This document shows positions 19,330 through 30,656 of a DNA stretch of 64,000 nucleotides, piece after piece (position 1 is the stretch's first letter; each line of letters begins with the position of its first letter). Position numbers and translations under genes: made by a program. This stretch comes from Ulva prolifera (taxonomy: Eukaryota > Chlorophyta > Ulvophyceae > Ulvales > Ulvaceae), in assembly GCA_023078555.1 (NCBI GenBank), contig CM041199.1, positions 2,565,145-2,629,144 on the forward strand. Reading direction: 5' to 3'. The notes below the pieces were generated by a model. It was given only the letters and a program-made list of their open reading frames with translations. It was not told where the DNA came from and ran no database searches.

Positions 19330-20000
19330 CACACGCGTCATCCCCACGGCCTGCGCAGACCCACCCGGCCAGCCGCGGCAACTACCGCTGGACTCACGCG
19401 TCACCCCCATGGCCTGCGCAGACCCACCCGGCCAGCCGCGGCAACTAGCGCTGGGGTCATGCGTCACCCCCATGGCCTGCGCAGACCCACCCGGCCAGCC
19501 GCGGCAACTACCGCTGGACTCACGTGTCACCCCCATGGCCTGCGCAGACCCACCCGGCCAGCCGCGGCACCTACCGCTGGGCTCACGCGTCACCCCCATG
19601 GCCTGCGCAGACCCGCCCGGCCAGCAGCGGCAACTACCGCTGGACTCACGCGTCACCCCCATGGCCTGCGCAGACCCACCCGGCCAGCCGCGGCAACTAG
19701 CGCTGGGGTCATGCGTCACCCCCATGGCCTGCGCAGACCCACCCGGCCAGCCGCGGCAACTACCGCTGGACTCACGTGTCACCCCCATGGCCTGCGCAGA
19801 CCCACCCGGCCAGCCGCGGCACCTACCGCCGGACTCACGCGTCACCCCCACGGCCTGCGCAGACCCACCCGGCCAGCCGCGGCAACTACCGCTGGGCTCA
19901 CGCATCACCCCCACGGCCTGCGCAGACCCGCCCGGCCAGCCGCGGCAACTACCGCTGGACTCACGTGTCATCACCGTGGCCTGTGCGGACCACCCATTCG
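19330..20000. repeat. 63-bp minisatellite, about ten units, with 252-bp higher-order period
   Basis: The block ACCC(A/G)CCCGGCCAGC starts at 19359, 19422, 19485, 19548, 19611, 19674, 19737, 19800, 19863 and 19926. Sub-variants (GGACTCACGCG, GGGGTCATGCG, GGACTCACGTG, then a CACCTACCGC type) occur in the same order twice, giving a four-unit 252-bp higher-order repeat. Long ORFs on both strands (for example SRVTPMACADPPGQPRQLPL on plus, and CRGWPGGSAQAMGVTRESSG on minus) are by-products of a stop-free unit. I see no proof that either is translated. Confidence 0.9.
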
Positions 20001-20187
20001 ATCGCTGTTAGGAGCTGAGCGCTGCGCTCTTCATGCATGCTGCATGGCTTGCTGGAAATGTTGCAACATGGTGTCATACAAGACGTTCCGGATTCAGAGT
20101 GTACATAGATCACCTGCACATGCAAGACACGGCCGTCACCACAGAATAACACCCTGACATCGCCGCGCCCCAACCTCGCTAGCTCCT

Positions 20188-20811
20188 CTACAGACCGACA
20201 TCCGCACCCACATGCATGCAGCCACCCCATATCGCGGCACGACTCCAGCGAAAGCCACGGCGCATGTCCGGGCCTCCAGGCACTTGAACACACAACTGCC
20301 GGGCCTCCGCCGACCGCAATTCGCTGGGGGGCTTGCAAGCCTCCTCACCCGTACCCGCCACAGAGCAGTGCCCGCCGCAGGCAGCATGCATCACCACCGG
20401 CCCACTTCGCAGTGCGCTGAATGCATCGTCGACACGGTGGCACGTTGGGAACATGCGCAGGCCGGACGCCACGGCGACAGGCGAAGCAAGCGCTCGCACT
20501 TTCGCCGAGCCTAGGAGCCACAGAGCAGCAGAGCTCTCAAGGAGGCAACGCAGTATGGGCAGCGCGGCGCAGCGAGCTGCTCGGGACGCGAGGTCATCGG
20601 ACACGATCACAAGTCGCTTCAACGCTGCCTGACCCGGTATATGTGCCATCAGTGGGGTAGCGGCGGGCTTTCGGCCAGCCATGCAGGTGCGCTCCCGGCA
20701 CCGCGGCGTGGAACAAATGGGAAGCATGTCCTCCTGGAACAACCGTCTAGAAGCAATGGCATATCCCCAGCCACAATCAGCAACATCTTCTGAAATGACA
20801 ATCTGGTCCAC
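20188..20811 (-). CDS. Hypothetical protein, about 207 aa
   Basis: ATG at 20811 opens MDQIVISEDVADCGWGYAI. The middle is Leu/Ala-rich and helix-like with LRR-like spacing (LKRLVIVSDDLASRA; LPILRCLLESSAALWLLGS). The C-terminal third is Cys/Gly/Arg-rich. It could be a diverged RNI-type LRR piece, but the LxxLxL core is not repeated well enough to claim it. Confidence 0.35.
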   Translation of the reverse strand: MDQIVISEDVADCGWGYAIASRRLFQEDMLPICSTPRCRERTCMAGRKPAATPLMAHIPGQAALKRLVIVSDDLASRAARCAALPILRCLLESSAALWLLGSAKVRALASPVAVASGLRMFPTCHRVDDAFSALRSGPVVMHAACGGHCSVAGTGEEACKPPSELRSAEARQLCVQVPGGPDMRRGFRWSRAAIWGGCMHVGADVGL

Positions 20812-21645
20812 GCGGCTTGCGCGTACGTCTCATGCGATATTTGGAGTACAGTGAAAGCTCCGGCGCCTGCAGGGCCTCACTGCTTGTGCTTGCGCCGGTC
20901 AGCAGACCCCGCCGAGGACATGCCTCTGCCGAGGTCATATGTCTGGGCCCGAGCGCGTGGGGGTTGGTGCGTTCGGCGAGCAGGGCTGGCTGCTGGCGGA
21001 CGGTGCTGTGTGGACGCGATGCGATTGCCGATGATTCTGTGTTGGGTGACGGATGCGGTGAGGCTAGGTGGTACTGGATTGCTGCGTGGTGACTATGGAA
21101 CTGCCTGCGTCTTCGTGCCTGTCCTCACACCCGATCGAGATGTGGTCCAGGTCCTCTGAAGATGTCAATGTCTGGCAAGGGTGTGACTCCTAATAAGGAA
21201 AGCCAGACATCTGTTGGCTTCAGTGTGCACAATCAAACCAAAAGAATTAAGCAGTTCTCAGCGGCACGAGCGATGTGTACCTGTGGGTGATCAGCGCATG
21301 CAATAGCTTCGAAGCAAAACGGCATCCACGTGAGTACCTTCCGATGGGCGTGTATGTGTATGTTTAACGGTGTGCTTCTAAAGTGTGTCAGCTGGGAATT
21401 GAGCTGCGAGAGATCTGATCATGGCTCTTGCAAGGAGGTTGGTGGCAGGCTGGGTTACATCAAGGATGAAGATTTCGTGGCAGGCAGCACTATCGAAGAA
21501 GCAACGCAAGAAGGTCCAGGCTGTGTGCCCTGGCAAGTGTAGGGGCTTTGTCTGCAACCAATTTGTTTCGTGTTGACTGGAAAGTGATCTTTCACAGGTA
21601 GTGTCTGGTATTCAGGCCTGGCTTCACAGGCACATACAGTGTCAT
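20812..21645. other. No convincing gene
   Basis: Short ORFs only, with no paralogue or domain. Confidence 0.45.
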
Positions 21646-21774
21646 TGTGCCTCTGGATGAAAGCATGATATTTACAACTATGTTGTCAGTGACATATTTC
21701 TTCGGTGTTCATCATGCTTTCCGTAAGGCACATGCAATTGAGCTGGGAGCACATGAGCGACACAGTGTCCGTGG

Positions 21775-22023
21775 ATGCTGCAGCTGGCGCAGCGGAAGCG
21801 CATCGCAGCAGCTGAGAATGTCAAGCACAGCAAACGATTGCAACGCGCATGCAAAACTCAAACAGAAGCCAGCGCACAAGCACAGCACCTGGGCTCCAGT
21901 CGCAACGTCGCGCTGAGCGAGCTGGATATGTATTCACTCGATCATGCTTGCTTCCTGACTGATGTCGATGTGCCGGTCTTGGGGCTCGGGTTAGGGTCTG
22001 TTCAGGCATGCGCATACCTGTGA
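21775..22023 (+). CDS. Small exon-like ORF, MLQLxQRxRIAA family
   Basis: The frame begins MLQLAQRKRIAAAENVKHSK. An exon-like stretch at 42312-42354 encodes MLQLEQRERIAA and then a donor (GCTG/GTGAGG). The two stretches share most bases of CTGCAGCTGG..CAGCGG..GCGCATCGCAGC. This suggests a small amphipathic helical module present in at least two copies. Nothing more can be said of its function. Confidence 0.3.
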   Translation: MLQLAQRKRIAAAENVKHSKRLQRACKTQTEASAQAQHLGSSRNVALSELDMYSLDHACFLTDVDVPVLGLGLGSVQACAYL

Positions 22024-24050
22024 ACGGTTTGCGCAACTCAGGGACAGCTCAGCATGTGTCACGCTCGGATGATTGATAGTGTCCCTTCTTGACTCCGACG
22101 CAATAGCAGTCTCTTCGGGGAACTTGGTTCGCACCGTTCGCGGCGGCATTACATTGTTGGCATAAGCAATGGCGCACTGAGCATCCCGTGCAGCAGATGC
22201 GGGTAATGGGCAGTGGTTCTCGATATACGCACAGGGCATCGCGAGCAGGATCGAGATGACTGCTGTGGGTCAGCACGTAGCAACCGACAGCATTCGATCA
22301 TGCAGCAACCAACGGTTGGCAATGACTGTTCCGTGCGTCGCGACGCATGTGACTCAGCATGCCAGCGTGGCTACTAGGTGCAGAGATTGCATCTTGGAAA
22401 CGGCTGTGTGCGTTCAAATGCTAACAGGCATGTTGCTATGGCCTCGCGGTCGTGCCCTGGGAGATCCCTGCAGTGACCGGCTTACGGTCATACATTCTGC
22501 AAGTGTCGTGCGCAAAAAGGTGTTGCATTAGCTAACTATAGTTGTTCACGGTTCTGTGCACATCTACGTTGACAACTTCAGGCGCTGTATGGCAAGTTGT
22601 GCATACTTCACATTTATCTCCCAGCTTGCTGTCATAGGATCTGAAACTTGTAAAAGTGAAACTGTCAAGTTCTCTGCGTCAGCTCTGTCGTATGTATAGG
22701 CTCGCTTCAGTACAGCCAGTACTTCGCTTCCAACTTGTGCCTGCCTGCGCTAAATTTTGATCTGAAGTCGTCGGGTACCGATAAATTACGAAGAAAGGTT
22801 CGCAACCAGCTGCAAATGCCATTCGCCTGCATCGCGTGTCCAATCCGACCTGCTGTGCTACACCGAGCCAGCAGCAGGCAGAGCGCTGTATGCTGTCTTT
22901 GCAGAAACGCATCTATTTAGCAGCATTCGATCAACCTAACGAACAACAAGAACGCTTGGGGACGCTTGGATGCTAACGTACATTGACTAGACACGGTGGA
23001 CAGACTCGGTGGACAAACACGTTGGCTGGCTCAAATTCATTCAAATACGGTGGATCGGCAAGCAACGATTTGGCACACAAAGCGCATAAGTGACAGAAAC
23101 GGCTGCTACTGGACATCAGGTGCCTGCCACTTGTGACCTTGCTGCTGCATGCACGCCTTGCTCGCAATCATATCAGAGCTACAGTGGAGAAATACGATTG
23201 TCCGTACAATAGACGGTCTTGGATATCTTTCTGAAATAATAATCTACCGCACTGTGGATCAGAGTATATCTCTTGACATGCCATACCCTGGTAGAGCAAA
23301 GCACATGGCAAGTGGTTTACAGAGCTCTGCAGCAGTGTGTGTTGTCGATAAGATTTACCCCTGATGTCGTTCAAAAATCAGCAAGGCTACTCTGCTAAGG
23401 GCTGAATCTTTCCGCGAGATATCCCGCCGTGCTGGCGTATTTTTTAAGCGATGCCGACAACTGAAATTCTGCGATGAAGCCGTCAAGCATTAACATTGCA
23501 AGGCTTCATACACACTGACACTCTTGAGAGCAGGATTACATTGAAAGGGATCTGGCTGGCGAGTGTCAGCTAGAGCTACGGCTTAGCGAACTATATATCT
23601 AGCTCATCAGGGTTACCAAGGCTTGAGCCTGCCCCTTCAGCACGTGTGGCACACCTCGCAGCAATCGTGCAGCACCTTCGTCACGATCACGCATGTTTTT
23701 TGTGGAGCCCGAAGAATGAGGAAAGAGAAGCGAAACGAACAACGCTCGCAACATCAAACATCGAATAGATCTGGTCATGTCATGCTGCACTCTACAGAGG
23801 ACACCCATACTGGAAAACATGCAGGGCACACATGCCGTGCGCCATACTTAACACGGTTTGCGCCGTTCAGGAGGCAGCAGCGGTGCAGAAAAAGAGATGC
23901 TTGTGATGGCTGGTCCAGCCCCGTGCATACCGTTGGCAGTTATGTTGCGCGTTACAAGGGCCCCAGCAGCCCCCTGTCGCACCCAATTTAAACCAAGCTT
24001 CACTCCGGTGGCCACACTAGGGCCCTAGCTGTAAGCCCTAGAGTGTAATA
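22024..24050. other. No convincing gene
   Basis: AT-richer, with short unsupported ORFs on both strands. No repeat or domain found. Confidence 0.5.
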
Positions 24051-24063
24051 TTGAGTGTAGGGT

Positions 24064-24308
24064 GTTGGTGTATGCCTGTGCTGGCATACACATCGGTAAA
24101 CTTGCGTCACACATTCAGCACACCTGAGCTCACCACTCTGACACTTAAGATCACACAACTCTAAATTTTGAGTATGTGGATGCACATATGGCAGAGACTA
24201 TGGCTGCCAATTTACAGCTTCAGTCTCTGCACATTGAGTGCACGTTGATGGTCTATGCTTGTGCTGGCACACAACACGGCAAATCTGCGGCACTCGCACA
24301 GCACACCC
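24064..24308. repeat. Imperfect direct repeat of about 62 bp (24064-24127 and 24245-24308)
   Basis: Both copies contain GTTG(G/A)TG..CTATGC.TGTGCTGGCA and end near CAGCACACC. On the minus strand they read CVCQHRHTPTPYTQ and VVCQHKHRPSTCTQ, which may be a coincidence of the DNA repeat. Confidence 0.5.
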
Positions 24309-24438
24309 GTTGATGTGGTGAACGTGTCCAACGCGCCCAACGTACGCACGTGCGCACGTCAGGAGATTGACACCCACGGCGCACCCCACAGCATGACAGA
24401 CACCCACCGAATCCACACCCACGCACCCACATGTCAAG

Positions 24439-24479
<41 letters not shown>
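24439..24479. repeat. Poly-C tract, 41 nt
   Basis: The longest homopolymer in the window. A second C run lies at 24624-24648. Confidence 0.95.
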
Positions 24480-24623
24480 ACAGCTCCAGCCGCAGTTACT
24501 CGCAGCCTTGTGCTGGCACGCAAAATGACCCCGCCGCCCGCGCGGCGGCCCAAGCTGGCACCCCGGCCGTTGCCGGCCCGACGCACAAGTTGCCGGGAAG
24601 GGGGCCTTCGCCGGCCCCCTCAG

Positions 24624-24648
24624 CCCCCCCCCCCCCCCCCCCCCCCCC
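24624..24648. repeat. Poly-C tract, 25 nt
   Basis: Uninterrupted C run, followed by T and further C runs. Confidence 0.95.
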
Positions 24649-24659
24649 TCCCCCTCTTG

Positions 24660-25194
24660 CGCCGGATGCCACTACAGTAGCAGTGTGCGCAACATGCATC
24701 ATGCGCAATGATTTTGGACAGCTGTGCATGATCCATGCATGTGTTCGCACAACTGTAGGTCGCGAAGGCTGCAGCTCTACGCAACGCCATGGCGAGTGAT
24801 GCGCAGAGGCTTCCTCGCGTTGCCGTCATCAGTTCCGTGTTGTTGCACATGTGCTCGCATGCATGGGGCTGGAAGCACAAATGGGGGCCGGCGGCCGAGT
24901 TGTCTTGACGGCCAAGCTCTCATCATTGATTGACGTATAAGCTATAGCCAATTATTTCAATCAAATAGCAATGTGACATTGATGTGATGAGCGCCACAAC
25001 CATGATCTGCGCTGTCCGGTGCGGTCAAGCAGGCGACCACTGAACCTCGATTGATCTGACTGATTGTCCCTTGTGCCGCTGTACCGCTGTAGAATAGCCG
25101 GAAAACCGAAACAATAATGTCGGCGACTGGTCATGGCATATGCCGTAGTGAATCTTTACATCCACTACGGTGAGCAATTCAGATCTATAACCAA
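24660..25194. other. Spacer upstream of the 25.2-kb gene
   Basis: No supported gene. It presumably holds the promoter of the gene that starts at about 25195-25210, but no motif is recognisable. Confidence 0.4.
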
Positions 25195-25495
25195 GTGGTG
25201 GTCATGCAGAGCACGAGTATGAGCTCCGGTGAAATCGACGATAGCCGCATCACAGGCTCCACGAGCACAGTCCAAAAGGCATCCAGCAGCTGCTCGGACG
25301 CAGCTCCAGTTGCATTTGCAGATGGCAACCTCGGGATGGGTGAAGAATCAGACAGCTCGACCCGGAAAGCTGCAGATGATCCTTTGAGGAGGTCTGTCAC
25401 GCCCGTTCCAGGAATCGGGCCTGAGACGAACCATGAGAAGCACTGCCTGCATTCGCAGCCGTTTGCAATCGGTGATGAAGAGGATTCCAATAAGG
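25195..25495 (+). CDS. Coiled-coil/membrane gene, exon 1
   Basis: Ser/Thr-rich, acidic N-terminal region (MSSGEIDDSRITGSTSTVQK). It ends DEEDSNK with a phase-1 donor G/GTGAGG at 25495. The gene at 37.2 kb ends its own exon in the same way (DMSNK, phase 1, G/GTGAGG), which suggests common ancestry. The next acceptor is uncertain: TTGCACACAG at 25531 gives a 36-nt intron, and GTGAAAAG at 25544 a 49-nt one. Confidence 0.5.
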
Positions 25496-25570
25496 GTGAG
25501 GCCCGTGTTGCCATGTGATATTTGCACACAGGTGCTGTGAAAAGAGCTGGTCCTTGTGAACTGGCAGCTG

Positions 25571-26782
25571 ATGGACATGCGTTCATGTGCAGAGAACCAC
25601 ACACCCTGCAAAGCCGGGGTTCACCCCGCAACACAGGCCACGGGCGAGATTGCTTGTGGCAGCCACCACGAACAGCCAAGGTTTGTGTACGTGGACGCCA
25701 CCCTGCTACAGACGACTAATCAAGAGCTGACACTCCGCATGGAGGAGTGCTCGGTGCTTAGAACCGCGCAAGTAGCAGCCGAGGAGCAGGGAGAGAGGCA
25801 TCTCAAGCGGCTCATCTTTGAGAGGGAGTGCCGCATCGGCGCCGAAGCGCGTGCCCTACAGGCAGACCGAGCCACGGTCGCCGCCATATCACTGTTCTTT
25901 CACATGGCAAAGGTCGTGGCGGAGGAGCAGGACAACAGCAGGGCCCTAGTAGCTCGCATGAAGGAGGTGGAGCAGGGCAGCTCAGATGGCAGGAGGGCAG
26001 ATGACATGACGCACAATGAGATGGGAGAAGGTGAGGGTGACCTGGCCGTGGTCACTGCGAGGGCCGTGGCGATGGAAAAGGATCGCGACATTGTCCTTCG
26101 TTGGTGGCGGGAGCTGTGGGAAGCACATCGCGCTGTCAAAGCAAAGATGGCGGCAGCGGAGTGTGCACATGCTGCTCCTGGAGATGCACAGGCAGCGGAG
26201 GCTATGCGTGACGGTGAAAATGTATGCAACAAGTGCCAGCGTAAGACAGCGGCAATATTGGAGGCTGAAGTGGAGACGGCGAACACGCGCGCCGACGATG
26301 CGGAGGCTGCCGTCGCGCAACTCAGCGAGGAGATCGAAGACTTGAGGACCGTTGCACACAGACGAGCCAGCGGAGGTGCAAGTCACGGCCGTAGCGCAGG
26401 GTTATGTTCCGGCATCAGGCAGTGGGCGCTGCGACTGGTCCTTGTCATGGCTGCTTGCGCCGTGTTCATGGATGCGTTCAGCACGGATGTCGATGCGGAC
26501 ATCTGCACAACTGTGTCGCCCATGTGGCATTTGGTGCATGATACCTGTGCCATCGAAGCCCCCGACGTGATTGACGACAACGTCTCTGGTCATGTGAGCA
26601 TGCTGGACGCTGTCACCGTCACACAGGTGCCTGACAAGGCCGCACAGCCGATGCTGAAGACTGTTGGGGACACTGCTGCTCTTATGGCCGACGTGCACGC
26701 GACAAGCTCGGCGCTTTCTGCTTTCACGAAAGTTCTGAGGATTGACTTCAGTCCCGCCACATGTAGCAGTCTGCAGACAGAG
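25571..26782 (+). CDS. Coiled-coil/membrane gene, main exon
   Basis: From the in-frame ATG at 25571 there are 404 codons. From about residue 45 to 260 it is a broken coiled coil rich in E, A and R (NQELTLRMEECSVLRTAQVA; EVETANTRADDAEAAVAQLS) with a CNKC pair. A membrane segment follows (ALRLVLVMAACAVFMDAF), then a domain of about 110 residues with three Cys (TDVDADIC, LVHDTC and SPATCSSLQTE). That domain is homologous to the exon at 62905-63261. The donor GAG/GTACGA at 26782 is phase 0 in both. The layout suggests a coiled coil on one side of a membrane and a small, probably disulfide-bonded domain on the other. Confidence 0.7.
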
Positions 26783-26815
26783 GTACGATTCTGCAGTGTG
26801 GTCATGGGCGGGTTT

Positions 26816-26840
26816 GGGGGGGGGGGGGGGGGGGGGGGGG
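26816..26840. repeat. Poly-G tract, 25 nt, in intron
   Basis: It begins 33 nt into the intron that follows the main exon. It is followed by CAAGGGGGACCGATCAATGC, which is also found in the corresponding intron at 63911. Confidence 0.9.
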
Positions 26841-27091
26841 CTGGATCAAGGGGGACCGATCAATGCTGCTGCACTCCCGGGCAACACCGACGCAATTGTC
26901 GTTGCACAGTGCATGCTAAAAGCAGCTGCTTGTGTTCATTTGCATATCGATATCAAGATTCCAGGTGGTGGTCAACATGATATGACTCCCCGCACATTGT
27001 CCTCTACACTGCATGCAGAAACCCCAAAACACCGTGGATAGCACGCTGTAATCGCCTTGAAAAGCAGGAAACGGTTTGTGTATCACTGCAG

Positions 27092-27523
27092 GTAGCTGTT
27101 ACTGGCTCTGAGGTGTACGCGCATGAACAGGATGCTACACATCGTGTACGAGCAGACAAGCAAGAGACGACAGTGAATATGCTGCTGCTAGGAGTATCTG
27201 CTTGCGAGAGCGACAGCGATCAGCAGACCAATGTGGAGCAGCAGGGGAGTGAGGCAGTAACAGGTCATACCCAAACAAGCTATAACTTTCCAGAGGAGAC
27301 CATGTTACCAACTTGCACCATCGAGCAGTTCCAGCAAGATGAGCCTCGGGACGACGTCGTGATGTACATCACAGCAGGGGATGCCTACAAGATGGTCATG
27401 TTCATCCTGGGGATTCTCAGTTTCCGAGGATATTGGGTGGATGGACTACGTCTGAAACTGCTTGCGCTACTTGCCAGTGGTTTGTTCGTGCGATGGTGCA
27501 TCTACAAGTTGATTGGTACATGA
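27092..27523 (+). CDS. Coiled-coil/membrane gene, last exon (copy A)
   Basis: Acceptor GTATCACTGCAG opens a phase-0 exon of 143 codons that joins the main exon in frame after LQTE. An acidic, Gln-rich linker (CTIEQFQQDEPRDDVV) leads to one or two membrane segments (YKMVMFILGILSF and LRLKLLALLASGLFVRW) and a short basic tail. Combined with the main exon the protein would be about 547 residues with two or three membrane passes. Exact copy B is at 45788-46219. About ten of thirteen differences between copies change the amino acid, so constraint is weak in at least one copy. Confidence 0.65.
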   Translation, partial: VAVTGSEVYAHEQDATHRVRADKQETTVNMLLLGVSACESDSDQQTNVEQQGSEAVTGHTQTSYNFPEETMLPTCTIEQFQQDEPRDDVVMYITAGDAYKMVMFILGILSFRGYWVDGLRLKLLALLASGLFVRWCIYKLIGT

Positions 27524-29906
27524 TAGTCATAGATTCCAGGGCACATTATCATGTATACACGGCCAATGCACAACGATGAAGCAGCATAGCAATGTGTCAT
27601 ACGTGCGAGGTGTGTATGGTGACAACGGCGCTGTCTACCGAATAGATGCAAAATGCTGTCCTCTGCACATGCAAACTCAACATGATAGATGATGCGTGAA
27701 TGCCGAAAGCACGAGTGTGCATTGTGTCGCGTACAAAGCGCCGGACTCGTTTGTGCCAGGCCTCGCTGCCACGCAGAAGAACAAAGCAGAGGACCAAATA
27801 ATAAATTTGTGGAGCACCTTGAGACCCAGAAGAGTCAATGAAAGGTGTGTCGGAGCGAGCTGCAAATGCTCCTCAGCAGTAGCCCAAACCCTGTCCATTA
27901 GAGGTTTCTCAGTCAACAGGCAACACACATGGCATCTCGCTAAGCTGTTGCCAATCTCGCAGTTCATACAGATGTGTGCACGACAACGGCACCTGTCTAG
28001 GTCATGAGAAATGGGCTGTGACTCAAGACATCTGCTCAGAAGCTGCAGATCTCACCGAGGACTTCGGTGACTCTGTAATGGGGTGTTCAGTGCCTTGATA
28101 TAGTCAGACTGGCAAGAAAGGGCTACGGACAGCGGAGAAGCCGTTGCAGCCTTATAGCTGTCACCTCAGCATGCAGTGAGAATAGAGATGCTGACAGCTG
28201 ACCATGGATGCAGCTCTGCAAGCTGCATGATGTTCTAGATGACCGGCTCCTCGTGCCACTTGCAGGACAAATGGAAGGCTCTGTGCACGTCGCTGTTACC
28301 AATGGCAACGCGATCGCGCGACGCCGAGTGAACGTCGACGGTGTTCAGCACAGATCACGGCACGCCGGTCCATGTTCATCCTGAAGTACAACCAAACAAT
28401 GCTGCAGAAGCCCATGATTACATAACAGCACGGCCTGTGCACCTAGCGCTCCGTCCGTGCCTATGCAACTGCATAACATTCAGTGCGAAGCCGCGCCAAC
28501 GACTCAGCGATCCGCTGAAGCGTCCCGTCTTGAAATATGTAGGTGATCATGCAATATGCTGCTCTGCCATCGCATCCTTCTATGCACGACGTCTGTGTGA
28601 TGGAATGCCACCGCTGCTTTGTGTGTACACCCGCGGTATGCATGGAGCCAAAAAGCGCAGAAGGACCGCGTCTGATGTGCTCTTGCACGCCGGCTATCTC
28701 GAGAATCGGCCATTTTCCCACACCACACTATAGCTACATAGCATCCCTTCGTCATGCAGAATTTTTCCAAATCGACCTTGAGCTACACAAGTATATGCCA
28801 CCGGGAACAGCAGACGACCACATGTTCATCTGCAATTGAGAGCACGCAAATCTCGATGTCCAAGGTCGACTCTTGCTTAAGCGGTCGCGCGTTCTTGAGA
28901 TTTAGAGTGCTCCTACAGCCCCAGGCGCTTCAGCCAGTGCAGCTCCTTTGAAGGACTTAATTCATTCGGCTCCGCAGGCAATCTGCTTGCAGGTGCGGCG
29001 TCAGTGTCCCGCCGTGTCTCGGTGATGTTGCATGTACGTTGCGTTGATGTTTTTGCCTCGCTTGCAAGGTTGATTCCAGTTTACGTTCCACCAAGGAGAT
29101 GGGGCACCTCATCCGCTTCCTCACTGTCGATACTATCGACAAGTTTCTGAGAATATCAGCATGATTCTGGACTTAATGGACAAGCTGTGACCTGTGCCAG
29201 TGCTCACAGGACTTCCTCGTAACAAGAATGGAGCCGTGAAGAGCTCCTGAGCCTTTTATCTCACAGGATCATAAATCGATTGGAGACTCCGTCAAGCAGG
29301 CGTGCCTGCCGTCATACAACTCAGAAGTTGGAATCACTCCGACAGGTGTGTTCATGTCTGCACCGTCAATGAACATGCATGCTTGATGCTTGATGCTCGA
29401 GGCAAGGACGCCCGTATCCATCTGGTCCATCCGAACGACACTATTTCGTTGCAGACCTCCTCACACATCCGTGTAGCCATTCAAAGCACATGTGCAATTG
29501 TCTGCATGTCGCTGATTGGCAAGCCGTGAGTCGTTCCCAGATACTATGGTTGTCTCTCCTGCTTTGGTTCTACAACTGCTCAATCGTGGTATGTGCAAGC
29601 GCCACGCGCGTCCTTGGCCCCAACATGTGCCCCTAGACAGCATATGCAGTAATGCCATGGACTTTACCGCGCTTCTATTTCCATGGTGAAGAAGCTGTAC
29701 TTCTCGTTTGTGAGCACTTAGGCACTTCTGGCTCCCTAAAGGCATCGAATGAACCACATACCAATTGTTTCAATGCTTTGCTTTGAACTGCACGCGCCAG
29801 CCCCTGGTGCAACACCAATGAATTGATTGGAGGGCAAAGTCAGGGAGGCAGGCAGCAGCGCTAGAATTGCAATTCTGAATGAACGCTCTGTCGCCAGTGC
29901 ATCGTC
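27524..29906. other. No convincing gene; includes 1.7 kb absent from copy B
   Basis: A minus-strand frame at 27677-27967 has a Cys-rich start (CEIGNSLARCHVCCLL), but I cannot assign it. Positions 27978-29709 are missing from copy B. No terminal inverted repeats frame this stretch, so a deletion in B by microhomology is more likely than an insertion in A. Confidence 0.4.
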
Positions 29907-30365
29907 ATGCACAACATTCTGATTGAGCGTTCATTGAGATGTAGGCCAAAGACGTTTCTCGAATTGACTGGGGGTCACGCTCAATGTGGTGGACCACAGT
30001 CCGACCACCCAAACAGCCACTCACATAACATGCACAGTCCCCGCCTAAAAGCCACAGTCACAGCAAGTTCTATAGGTAATTCCGCAGAACTCAGTCGGCC
30101 ACCACTGTCAGCACCACCAGTGATCGAAAATTCAAAGACAGCGCAGGTACATCTCAGCACAAAGCATGCAACAAATCCAGATAGCACGTCGTCTACGTCC
30201 CAGGATCAACATACATGGCTAACTGCGGCATCTCATGAGGTACGTAAGATGCATAGAGAGGCGAATTTTGTCTTGTGGAGAGTGTGTCTCCGAATTGCAG
30301 CAACAAAGTCTGAATCAGCACAGAAGACTGTGCATTTACAAGTTGCATTTGTTATCTTGCTGTGA
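29907..30365 (+). CDS. Hypothetical protein, about 152 aa (copy A)
   Basis: ATG at 29907 opens a Ser/His/Thr-rich frame ending in a hydrophobic segment (KTVHLQVAFVILL) before TGA. Copy B (46869-47327) keeps the frame and length. Yet the differences are mostly amino-acid changing (for example H/Q, R/W, L/F, T/R), so selection for the protein is not shown. It could be a fast-evolving member of the membrane family or simply open DNA. Confidence 0.35.
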   Translation: MHNILIERSLRCRPKTFLELTGGHAQCGGPQSDHPNSHSHNMHSPRLKATVTASSIGNSAELSRPPLSAPPVIENSKTAQVHLSTKHATNPDSTSSTSQDQHTWLTAASHEVRKMHREANFVLWRVCLRIAATKSESAQKTVHLQVAFVILL

Positions 30366-30497
30366 CAACTCACGAGCATTGATCAGCTGTTGTTGGTGCC
30401 GCGTGTAGTAGAGACCTTTTCCTGATGCTGTTTCTGTGATGCTAGATAGGGATGACCTCCAAACCGCCGCGAGGTATTTATCTGTCCAATGCAGCAG

Positions 30498-30592
30498 CGA
30501 GAATCGTGCTCGCAAGCAACATCTAGCGACGGTCAAGCGTTGCGCAACACCTCACGCATTCTCAGGCGCACCATTTCTTTGTCTCGTTATGC
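30498..30592 (-). pseudogene. Tc1/mariner-like transposase C-terminal scrap (copy A)
   Basis: The minus strand encodes RDKEMVRLRMREVLRNA and a stop. This is the end of the longer transposase remnant kept in copy B (47474-47770). In copy A everything upstream of this scrap has been replaced by other sequence. Confidence 0.5.
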
Positions 30593-30656
30593 CGAGCTGC
30601 AACATGACCATATCAGCCATGCAGCCGCACATAAGTTAAACACTGGAGCACCGGGA

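Noticed and set aside
19330-20000. CRISPR array
   Set aside because: The repeats are contiguous 63-bp units without unique spacers, and the DNA is eukaryotic in character.
19219-20157. ORFs of 200-292 codons on both strands at 19.2-20.2 kb
   Set aside because: By-products of the 63-bp minisatellite; no unique flanking coding sequence or splice pattern supports any of them.
21985-22000. Telomere-like GGGTTAGGGT
   Set aside because: A single occurrence inside ordinary sequence, not an array.
27978-29709. A 1.7-kb transposon insertion in duplication copy A
   Set aside because: No terminal inverted repeats and only four bases of microhomology at the junction; deletion in copy B is simpler.
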